From NCBI GenBank assembly GCA_038894275.1, contig JAWAPU010000003.1:1-20503 (forward strand): a stretch of 20,503 nt of DNA, written 5' to 3'. A model generated the notes under the pieces. The model had not been told where the DNA came from and did not search any database. It was given only the letters and a program-made list of their open reading frames with translations. Shown one piece after another: positions 13,754 to 20,503 of this stretch. The position numbers were made by a program, and so were the translations under genes. The DNA comes from JAWAPU01 sp038894275 (lineage in GTDB: Archaea > Nanobdellota > Nanobdellia > UBA10117). Numbering within the stretch: the first letter of the stretch is position 1; each line of letters opens with the position of its first letter.

Positions 13754-15682
13754 ATGAATAAACATGGCGTTTCTAATATTGTTTTAATGACTGGTATAGC
13801 CATATCTATGGCTTTGTTACTTGTGGGCGGTTTTACTTTAGTTACTAAATTGGTTGAAGAGCAAGCTCGTTCTGCACCAATATTTATAGCAAATGAATTA
13901 AAATATACTATTGAAACAATAAGTGCTGCACCAGAATCTGCCTCTTTTTTCTATTTTGTTCCTCAAGATAAGGATTTTTTTCCAGTGATTGGCAGTTTAG
14001 AAATTGATAGAAATGCGGGTAAATTATGCGTAGCTCGAAAAACAGAAGACGAGATTTTTAATACAATTGCTACAAAAACATTAGTACAGGCAGGATTTGG
14101 TGGCGCGGCTTATTCTTATGCAAAAATTAGAAGCATGTTAGCTAAACGAATGGTGCTAAAAGAAGATGTCATGTTAGGTAAATTGAATTATTATTTTGGA
14201 GGTACCACTTATAATTTTCAAACTATTTTTGTATCTGCTACGGAAGAAGGAGCAGCTTTACGCAATTTTATGCGAAAAGGCTATGCAGGACTTACTTATA
14301 ATGAATTAGAAGCTTTAGAAAGAAATCCAGCTATTTTCAGAGAAGCCGATATGCTTTTCGCTCAAGAGCAAGGAAATAAATTAAGTGAATTTGCTGAAAT
14401 ATTCGAAAAAAATCCTAAAGCAGTATCCGATATTGCAGAACATGTCACAACAAGAAATGCTCCACGTTCACAAACTTCTTGGTTTACGAAATTGAAAACT
14501 ACGGCTGGAAGGTTTTATACAAAGCACAAACTTGGCATTTCAATAGGCACAACCATTGCTATTGTTGGTACTGTTGCAGCATTTCAATTTATGCAAACAC
14601 AAGATTTGCAAGCCACTATATTGACCACAACTCAAATTTTAACAGCATCTTTATTTCCAAAAATTATTCAATATATCTTAACAAAAATAGGTCAAGAAAA
14701 ATTAGAAGCATTTGGTAAAAGAATCATAGGTGCAATAATTCCTCTTGAAACCACCAAAGCAGCAACACAAAATATTCCAGTAGTTGGCACGCCTGCCTGT
14801 TTAGCAATTCATGCAATTGAAGTAGTTGTGAATTTGGTTTTTGCAATTTATGATCAAATACAATTTGACATAACTTTATACAATATTTTTCATGTTGCTG
14901 AAACAGCAGTGAAAGCAGAAAAAGACGAAATTGCTTGTGTAAACTTCGATTCACCAAAGCCTTTGTTATACCCTGTAAATTGCAAACCAAAAGCGTCACT
15001 TAAAGAACCTTTTAATAATGAAGCATTTAGAGGAGTAACTGTTACTGAATTATTTGCTTCTGCAGCACTTTTTACATCAGGAATTCCAGTGGCGATTACA
15101 AGTGCAACTTGTGGGCCTGGCTCTAGCACACCCTCTACAACTTACTTGGCTGGAACATTGATAGCAGCATCAGCTACTGCAGCTAGCGCATTAATTCCAA
15201 TTACATCTGCATTTTTAGAAAATCCTTCCGCAATAATTCCACGAAGCGAATGTGACGCCTCTTGTACAGGTGATTGCCCAAATTGGTATATTTCTGCATC
15301 CTTAGGGGATCAAGTAGGAAGCGGACTTACTTGTGCGGGTGCTTTTACCCCTCTGGCTATTGGAGGGCCAATATGTGCGACTTTAAGTTTTGCAGGCTGG
15401 GCTTCTTTGGCATGTGATGCAGCAAGATATATGACCGGCCTCGGATTTCTTATGATATCTCCTGCGCATACTTTAAATTGTATTTTTCAAGCAGGAAACT
15501 TGGGATTTGTTAAAGAATCTTACGACAACATATCTAGTTCAATAACTGGCGAAACATATGCAATTAATACTGGTTTTTGGTATGCTCAATTGCCTTATGT
15601 TGTTAAAATAGAAAAAGTATATGCAAGCACTACTGAAGATTTAAATGATAGAACAAGCAATATAATAATATCTAAATTATAA
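13754..15682 (+). CDS. Large pilin-like N-terminus fused to a multi-hydrophobic protein (642 aa)
   Basis: The leader MNKHG precedes VSNIVLMTGIAISM and a helix to about residue 32, as in pilins. What follows is unlike one. There is a charged helical region (about 60-255), then a series of Ala-, Gly- and Thr-rich hydrophobic stretches near 259-280, 287-310, 353-372, 430-450, 466-487 and 527-573. Cysteines cluster after about residue 345 (for example C-D-A-S-C-T-G-D-C near 500). No known domain is recognised. The G/A-rich hydrophobic stretches recall membrane-inserting or pore-forming segments, and a similar one is in the protein at 9160; this is inference. It has its own promoter-like gap and an AGGCCAC sequence before the ATG. 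The next gene follows after 2 nt. Confidence 0.75.
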   Translation: MNKHGVSNIVLMTGIAISMALLLVGGFTLVTKLVEEQARSAPIFIANELKYTIETISAAPESASFFYFVPQDKDFFPVIGSLEIDRNAGKLCVARKTEDEIFNTIATKTLVQAGFGGAAYSYAKIRSMLAKRMVLKEDVMLGKLNYYFGGTTYNFQTIFVSATEEGAALRNFMRKGYAGLTYNELEALERNPAIFREADMLFAQEQGNKLSEFAEIFEKNPKAVSDIAEHVTTRNAPRSQTSWFTKLKTTAGRFYTKHKLGISIGTTIAIVGTVAAFQFMQTQDLQATILTTTQILTASLFPKIIQYILTKIGQEKLEAFGKRIIGAIIPLETTKAATQNIPVVGTPACLAIHAIEVVVNLVFAIYDQIQFDITLYNIFHVAETAVKAEKDEIACVNFDSPKPLLYPVNCKPKASLKEPFNNEAFRGVTVTELFASAALFTSGIPVAITSATCGPGSSTPSTTYLAGTLIAASATAASALIPITSAFLENPSAIIPRSECDASCTGDCPNWYISASLGDQVGSGLTCAGAFTPLAIGGPICATLSFAGWASLACDAARYMTGLGFLMISPAHTLNCIFQAGNLGFVKESYDNISSSITGETYAINTGFWYAQLPYVVKIEKVYASTTEDLNDRTSNIIISKL

Positions 15683-15684
15683 AA

Positions 15685-16281
15685 ATGGAAAGAAAAAATA
15701 AACAAGGATTAGAACATCCGCAAGTAATAATTTATGTTTTATTTGTAAGTGTTTTAGTTATTGCAGGTATATATGTTGGGTTTCACTATTTAGGCGGCGC
15801 AGATTTAACTTTCAAATTTTTAGATAATGAAGCAAAATTAAATTTGGCAACATTAAAACTTTTTTCGCCAGAGTGTTATGGTTTAGAACTTGCACAATAT
15901 AGTTATAGTGTTTCGGGTAGCGACTATATCCTGCTGTTTGCATCAAAATATGAAGACCCATCTAAAAATTCTCATTACCAAACAGCATTAGGCATACTTA
16001 ATTTATCTAAACTAAAAGAATCTTCTCACTTTCCAGACAGTTGCAGAATTGAAGAGCAAGACAATATTAAAATTTTAATTAATCTCACTTCACTAGAGGG
16101 CAAAGTTCTTGCAACGGCACATTCAGGAATTTATCCTCCAACTAATTGGGAAACTTTTGCTAATAGATCTTTTTATGTTTTGGTTTATGAAAAAGAAGGT
16201 TTTCCTCTTGCTCCTGCAAAACTGGTAATAGGATTTAAAAAAGAAGAATCTACGAATAAAAACCCGTGGGAATTAATATGA
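15685..16281 (+). CDS. Pilin-like protein (198 aa)
   Basis: The leader MERKNKQG gives predicted cleavage before LEHPQVIIYV. The helix (about 13-33) ends in F-H-Y-L-G-G. The outer domain (34-198) looks beta-rich, with only two cysteines and a few N-x-S/T sequons. It is unlike its neighbours in sequence and is not recognised. It starts 2 nt after the 642-aa gene and its stop overlaps the next ATG. Probably a minor pilin with its own surface domain. Confidence 0.75.
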   Translation: MERKNKQGLEHPQVIIYVLFVSVLVIAGIYVGFHYLGGADLTFKFLDNEAKLNLATLKLFSPECYGLELAQYSYSVSGSDYILLFASKYEDPSKNSHYQTALGILNLSKLKESSHFPDSCRIEEQDNIKILINLTSLEGKVLATAHSGIYPPTNWETFANRSFYVLVYEKEGFPLAPAKLVIGFKKEESTNKNPWELI

Positions 16282-17129
16282 GAATTAAAATAACAAAAAA
16301 AGCAACAGCGGATTTATTAGTAGAAGTAATTATTTCTACAATAATATTCTTTTTAATCATAACTTTTCTTTTTGTTGTACAGCTACCGCAACTGCGTATT
16401 AAAGCTGCTGCAACAGTAGTTTCAGCAGATACAGCGCTTTCTTGTGATGTTTCTTTAACTAATTTATTAAGAACACACTATGCTGTTAATGGTTTAGATT
16501 TTGCTACTTATTTAAGTATTAACTTTGAAGATATCGGAAAAGATGAAAAGATGCAAAAAGAAATTTCTAATAATATTTCTAAAATATTTGATTATGTTTG
16601 GGGTCCTCAATTATGGGAACTCAACATTTCATTGCCTAAAAAAAATATTTCAATTGGAAAAATGAAAGAAAGTTTAGCAAATTTTACCTGTAATGCATAT
16701 GTGCCTTTACCCCCGTATTTCTTAGAAAAAAATTGTAAATGGTCTAATTCTTCTTTAGAAGGAAAAGGCAATCTTGTAAAATTTGAAACACCAGATGGAA
16801 CTTGCAGTTTTAAATTAGACGATTCTGATATAGGTGTAGTATCAAATTCTTTTGAAGATTGCGAAGTTGCTCCTTTGCCACCTTTTTCTATAATGGCGGA
16901 ACAAACTCTTGTTGTTAATGATAGTGCATCATTAGATTTTATTTACATTCCTTTTTTAATTAAAAATCGGCACTATACTTTATTTATAAACGAAACTGAT
17001 GAAAATAAGAATGTATTAAATGTGACTTTGACAAAAGATCTTTTACCAGAAGATTGCGCCATAAAATTAACTTTAGCTACAACTGCAAACATATCAGTTG
17101 TAAACGAATTGGCGCAAGGAGGAAAATAA
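16278..17129 (+). CDS. Class III pilin-like protein, sequon-rich (283 aa)
   Basis: I start it at ATG 16278 (ATGA overlap with the upstream stop); a GTG at 16266 adds four residues and is less likely. The leader is MRIKITKKA with cleavage before TADLLVEVII, the closest match here to the usual pilin pattern with an acidic residue near position 7. The helix runs to about residue 32. The outer domain holds about nine N-x-S/T sequons and five or six cysteines, which suggests a glycosylated surface protein. No named domain is recognised. The next gene follows after 1 nt. Confidence 0.8.
   Translation: MRIKITKKATADLLVEVIISTIIFFLIITFLFVVQLPQLRIKAAATVVSADTALSCDVSLTNLLRTHYAVNGLDFATYLSINFEDIGKDEKMQKEISNNISKIFDYVWGPQLWELNISLPKKNISIGKMKESLANFTCNAYVPLPPYFLEKNCKWSNSSLEGKGNLVKFETPDGTCSFKLDDSDIGVVSNSFEDCEVAPLPPFSIMAEQTLVVNDSASLDFIYIPFLIKNRHYTLFINETDENKNVLNVTLTKDLLPEDCAIKLTLATTANISVVNELAQGGK
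17116..17122 (+). promoter_or_regulatory. Strong ribosome binding site of the gene at 17131
   Basis: AAGGAGG lies eight bases before the ATG, inside the end of the upstream gene. Confidence 0.7.
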
Positions 17130-17130
17130 T

Positions 17131-18285
17131 ATGAATAAAAAAGGCCAAGGTTTAGGATTTATTGCTGTTTTAATATTAGTAATTATCTTATATTTTATTT
17201 TCAGATACAATACAGAGGTTTACACATTTGAAATGGAAACTGGCTCGTCAAGATCACATATAATTACTGCATACAGCGAGGCGGAAAAAACAAAAGAATA
17301 CTTGAAACACGCACTTTTACTTTCAACAATTCATTCTCTTTATTTAACTAATAATTCAAGTTGCGAAGATGCGATTGAGAAAGCAATAAAAGACGAGCAT
17401 GCTTTTAAAAAATTGCTTAAAGAATCTTTTTCAGATTACATAAAGAAATACGATTCTTCTTATTCAGATTTAGAAATAACTTTGCCAAATTACGAATTTT
17501 CATTTGAACAGCTTCAAACTCCTCTTGGAGTTGTTAAAGACGTTTTATTAGTGAATGTTTATGGGTATGAAGAAACTTGTAAATTAGATGAAACTTTGTT
17601 TTCTTTTCCTAAGCAACCTTGTTACGCTGAAAATAAAGCAGCGTGTGAAGCTATTAAATGCGAGGATATCTCTAAACAATATTGTTTAAATTGCACTTGG
17701 AATGGCACTGATTGCAAATTAAAATTACCTGATGATTATCCTTATTGCGAAAAATATAATAACAAAAATAATTGTGAAAACAACTGGCCTAAATGTTATT
17801 GGTTTACTTCTTACTCAAAGCCACTTATAGTTTCCTCGCCCTCAACATTTTTAGATTATAGATTCAATGTAAAATTAGATACGCATATTTTTTCATTAGT
17901 CACTTGTGATTTGTTTAATTCTTATAAAGAGAAAATTGAAGGTAGTGAAAGTGGCGGCGAAGGCGATAGCATATCTTGCGATTTAAAATACACCGTAAGT
18001 GAATCTAATTACGCTTTTTATACGAATTATACAAGCATAAGCAAACCGGAGAGCGTAACGCTGATCTTTTTAAATAAAAATGATAACGTAGAAGATCAAA
18101 TAAATTTTGGAAACCCTGCAGAACAAAATGAAAATTCATATATTTATAGTTATACTTGTGAATTTGATGGACCAGGTAATGATTTATGCGACGATAAAAG
18201 GGCTGAGTATGTAAAAGCAAAAGCAATATGCAAATCACAAACAGGCGTGGAAGCTTCAAAAGAAATTGATGTGGTTTTGGCTTAA
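17131..18285 (+). CDS. Class III pilin-like protein with cysteine-rich outer domain (384 aa)
   Basis: The leader MNKKG is followed by QGLGFIAVLILV, a textbook archaeal class III site, and a helix to about residue 24. The first half of the outer part is helical and charged. The second half has most of the protein's 16 cysteines, packed around residues 168-230 with patterns such as Y-C-L-N-C-T-W-N-G-T-D-C and N-N-C-E-N-N-W-P-K-C-Y-W. These C-x-W spacings resemble PSI-like disulfide modules of surface proteins. Several sequons are present. A short G/S-rich linker (about 272-281) separates a final beta-rich region. A strong ribosome binding site supports the start. The next gene follows after 2 nt. 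Confidence 0.8.
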   Translation: MNKKGQGLGFIAVLILVIILYFIFRYNTEVYTFEMETGSSRSHIITAYSEAEKTKEYLKHALLLSTIHSLYLTNNSSCEDAIEKAIKDEHAFKKLLKESFSDYIKKYDSSYSDLEITLPNYEFSFEQLQTPLGVVKDVLLVNVYGYEETCKLDETLFSFPKQPCYAENKAACEAIKCEDISKQYCLNCTWNGTDCKLKLPDDYPYCEKYNNKNNCENNWPKCYWFTSYSKPLIVSSPSTFLDYRFNVKLDTHIFSLVTCDLFNSYKEKIEGSESGGEGDSISCDLKYTVSESNYAFYTNYTSISKPESVTLIFLNKNDNVEDQINFGNPAEQNENSYIYSYTCEFDGPGNDLCDDKRAEYVKAKAICKSQTGVEASKEIDVVLA

Positions 18286-18287
18286 AA

Positions 18288-20141
18288 ATGAAAAGCGGAA
18301 TATCTGCTGTTGGCGCAGTACTTGTAACATTTGTAGTTTTAATTATTGCAGCCATTATTTTTTTGAGTTTTATGCGAGGCGGATTTATTCAAGAGCAAGA
18401 ATTATTTGAGAAAGCACACGAAGCAACAGGTCAAATTCCTTGTATGAGGGCTCCAATTGTAAAAATAGAACCCGCATTTTTAATAGATTTAAACAAAAAC
18501 GAGATAAACGACTTGTTTGAGAAAGGGCGCATAATTAAAAAAGTCGATGTTAGTGTAAATATTTCATCCACTTGCTTTGAAGATTTAACAGTAGTTTTAA
18601 AGAGCGGAAGCACCACAACAGAATCGCTTTGTATTTACAAGAGAGGAAAATACGTAAACAACAATACAGAAAAAGAAGAGAATTGCACATTTTTTGAAGT
18701 GCCTGTAACTATAACCAAAGAAGATATATTAAATTACTTAAATCTTGAAAATTCTATTGGCGTATTTGGGCGTAGTTCGGGTTATTATGCAGAATCTTCT
18801 TTCGATTTTTTTGTAAAAGACCCTTATTTAAATATAACAATTACAGAGTTTAATTTTGACGATTTTCCTTGCGTTAATTTCAAGTTTAACTTTACAACTA
18901 TCTTGCCAAAAGAAAATTTTAACGAATATCTTCCAGATATATTTGTCGAAGAAAAAGGCAGATTACGTGAAGTAATTCATAATTTAACTGCATATGGCTG
19001 TAAAAGTGGGCGTCCTTTAAAATGTGTTGCTACTGGCTCGTATCGCTCTGAAGCTTTTGAGGGACAACATAATTTAAAACTTGCAGCCAAAGTAAAGTTG
19101 CAAGAGGTAAAAAATTACCATCAATTCGAGACTCATTCTCCTTTGCCAAGCAATTTTTCTTTTCCAGAAATTTTTGTATTTGGACAAAACGGAATATTAG
19201 AGGTGTTTGCGGTTAATAGCACTAATATTTCAGAAACATTCTATAAATCATATCATGCGTTCTCCGCGTCTATCAATGGTAAAACGCCAAGAGATGTAGC
19301 AGCAGATGATTTAGACGGTGATGGCATAACCGAAGTAGTTTTACTTTATGATAAGGCTTTATTAGTTTATAAATTGACGGAATCGGATGAAGAACTGCTA
19401 ACCGAATTAATAGATAAAAACCAATTGAACTCAAATACCTGGCCTTTCTTTTATACACCATCTGAAGATAGAAATTATGTAGAAGTTCAGATTGGTAATA
19501 ATATAAATTGCAACAATTCTTATTTGAGAAAAGCAATTGTGGCGTTATCTAGCCTTCAAGGAGATATAGAAGTATTTGCATATACGCCAAATGGATTAAA
19601 CAGAATTTGTTGGTTTGATATAGACGATTATAATTATGAAGATTTTGCAATTAAGGATAATAAAGCATATTATGTCGAAAAGGTCGAAAAGGAGGCAGAC
19701 GAGAGTCATGCAAATACGACTGTCTTGGATCTTTCAACTGGAGAAAAAACAAGCAAGCGCTTAGTTAGTGGATTTCCATGGGGAGGAATAACTGTAGGAA
19801 ACTTTATGCTTAATTTAAACCCTAATTTATGCAGCAATGTTAAAGGGGAAACTGCCGAAAGCATGTTTTTCTTAGAAAATGATATGCCGAAAGGCGCCTA
19901 CCTCGATTTTGATAAGTGTTGGACTTTCGATAGTGTTGGAGCAAAATATGAATTAGAAAGTGCAAGATTTAATAAAAGTAATACATACGATGCGGTATTT
20001 TATAATTATACTAATAAAGACATTGGTATTTTTCTCCCAGAGAGGAGCGGCTGGCTTTTTGCGCAAACCTTTAGCTATGGCCCCGAAATTGCAGGAATAT
20101 CAGTTTACGATGCTCTTTGTTATCCGCTAGAAAAATGGTGA
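18288..20141 (+). CDS. Large pilin-like protein with FG-GAP-type beta-propeller; candidate tip adhesin (617 aa)
   Basis: The leader MKSG precedes ISAVGAVLVTFV and a helix to about residue 30. Residues 67-78 read D-L-N-K-N-E-I-N-D-L-F-E, like a thrombospondin type 3 calcium loop. A region of strands with about ten sequons follows. The second half resembles FG-GAP/VCBS propeller blades: D-D-L-D-G-D-G-I-T-E at 340-349 leads into V-V-L-L-Y and A-L-L-V-Y-K. Degenerate copies seem to lie at 444-460 (D-I-D-D-Y-N-Y-E-D-F) and 559-580 (A-R-F-N-K-S-N-T-Y-D). FG-GAP propellers bind ligands on cell surfaces, as in integrins. As the largest outer domain after the 642-aa protein, it could sit at the filament tip (inference). 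The stop overlaps the next ATG. Confidence 0.75.
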   Translation: MKSGISAVGAVLVTFVVLIIAAIIFLSFMRGGFIQEQELFEKAHEATGQIPCMRAPIVKIEPAFLIDLNKNEINDLFEKGRIIKKVDVSVNISSTCFEDLTVVLKSGSTTTESLCIYKRGKYVNNNTEKEENCTFFEVPVTITKEDILNYLNLENSIGVFGRSSGYYAESSFDFFVKDPYLNITITEFNFDDFPCVNFKFNFTTILPKENFNEYLPDIFVEEKGRLREVIHNLTAYGCKSGRPLKCVATGSYRSEAFEGQHNLKLAAKVKLQEVKNYHQFETHSPLPSNFSFPEIFVFGQNGILEVFAVNSTNISETFYKSYHAFSASINGKTPRDVAADDLDGDGITEVVLLYDKALLVYKLTESDEELLTELIDKNQLNSNTWPFFYTPSEDRNYVEVQIGNNINCNNSYLRKAIVALSSLQGDIEVFAYTPNGLNRICWFDIDDYNYEDFAIKDNKAYYVEKVEKEADESHANTTVLDLSTGEKTSKRLVSGFPWGGITVGNFMLNLNPNLCSNVKGETAESMFFLENDMPKGAYLDFDKCWTFDSVGAKYELESARFNKSNTYDAVFYNYTNKDIGIFLPERSGWLFAQTFSYGPEIAGISVYDALCYPLEKW

Positions 20142-20320
20142 TTAAAAAAATATTTAAAAATAAAAAAGGAACTGAACTTACGTTTTCTAGCTTAGTTTTT
20201 ATTATACTAGGGGTTATTGTCTTGATATTTTTTATATTGTTTATAAAATTTGGTCTTTTCCAAATAGAAAATCCGTTCAAAAATATTTTTAGTGCACCCA
20301 AAAATTTTTCAGGAAAATGA
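20135..20320 (+). CDS. Small class III pilin-like protein (61 aa)
   Basis: I start it at ATG 20135, seven bases inside the previous gene; a TTG at 20117 is unlikely. The leader MVIKKIFKNKKG gives cleavage before TELTFSSLVF, one helix (about 17-38) rich in Ile, Phe and Leu, and a short basic tail. It has no outer domain, like the small proteins at 10287, 10457 and 11417. The stop overlaps the next start (ATGA). Confidence 0.7.
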   Translation: MVIKKIFKNKKGTELTFSSLVFIILGVIVLIFFILFIKFGLFQIENPFKNIFSAPKNFSGK

Positions 20321-20503
20321 AAAAAGCCCAAACTGAAACAGCTACAGGAGTAAAAATTTTAATAACTTTTATACTTTTAATAATATTTTTTATAGCCGCA
20401 TACTATATTTTTACTGGCGGTGGGAAAAGTCTAGTCGCATCATTTAATGAACAAGTTCTAGCTCGAATAGGAATCAAAATAGAACCACCTGCGCTTCCTG
20501 GTC
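20317..20503 (+). CDS. Class III pilin-like protein, 3' end outside the window
   Basis: The visible 62 residues have leader MKKA, cleavage before QTETATGVKI, and a helix (about 13-33) ending in Y-Y-I-F-T-G-G-G. The N-terminus resembles that of the gene at 12615 (MKKATEATS). The frame is open to the last base, so the outer part and length are unknown. It shows that the pilin-like cluster continues beyond the window. Confidence 0.7.
   Translation, partial: MKKAQTETATGVKILITFILLIIFFIAAYYIFTGGGKSLVASFNEQVLARIGIKIEPPALPG

Noticed and set aside
8747..20503. Idea that the array is an ordinary archaellin cluster of an archaellum operon
   Set aside because: The outer domains are too diverse and large, and ArlF, ArlG and ArlH are not seen; the possibility that they lie outside the window remains.
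1..20503. tRNA or rRNA genes, CRISPR array, insertion sequence or attachment site
   Set aside because: No cloverleaf with a CCA-end pattern, no regularly spaced repeats, no transposase or integrase motif and no terminal repeats were seen.

Overview
The window is AT-rich and reads as archaeal. The signs are an ArlI/FlaI-type secretion ATPase next to an ArlJ/FlaJ-type platform protein, about fifteen short N-termini shaped like archaeal class III (prepilin) signal peptides (K-K-A/G just before a hydrophobic helix), TATA-like boxes about 26 nt upstream of several starts (probable leaderless transcripts), and ArlC-like coiled-coil proteins. The lean gene spacing and the gene content recall DPANN archaea of the Woesearchaeota/Pacearchaeota type, but no marker gene here proves this.

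Left part (1-4152): three members of one five-helix membrane protein family lie at 1-1221 (5' end outside the window, with a long helical C-terminal extension), 1914-2519 and 2527-3126. Between the first two, on the minus strand, is an unrecognised soluble protein with a proline-rich tail (1251-1796). Two minus-strand coiled-coil proteins (3127-3705 and 3718-4152) form a small operon, and at least the first resembles archaellum accessory protein ArlC.

Centre (4300-8618): a secretion ATPase of 760 aa with intact Walker A, Asp, Walker B and His boxes overlaps by four bases a 679-aa platform protein with two T2SSF domains. This is the motor of a type IV filament.

Right part (8647-20503, running off the window): an unbroken plus-strand run of 18 genes. 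Every one starts with a single hydrophobic helix, and nearly all carry a class III-like cleavage motif. Six are pieces of only 32-61 residues (or are cut by the window edge); the rest carry divergent, cysteine- and sequon-rich outer domains. These include an EF-hand-like loop, a VWA-like domain, a CGDG cysteine motif, and a large FG-GAP/beta-propeller-like protein. Most genes overlap or lie within about 15 nt of each other.

Taken together this looks like a dedicated locus for a complex, multi-pilin type IV filament: ATPase and platform protein assemble many processed pilin-like subunits into a surface structure, perhaps for attachment or cell-cell contact. No ArlF, ArlG, ArlH, prepilin peptidase or chemotaxis gene is visible, so it is probably a pilus-like machine and not a complete archaellum operon. 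No RNA gene, CRISPR array or insertion sequence was seen, and no gene-free stretch exceeds 300 bases.
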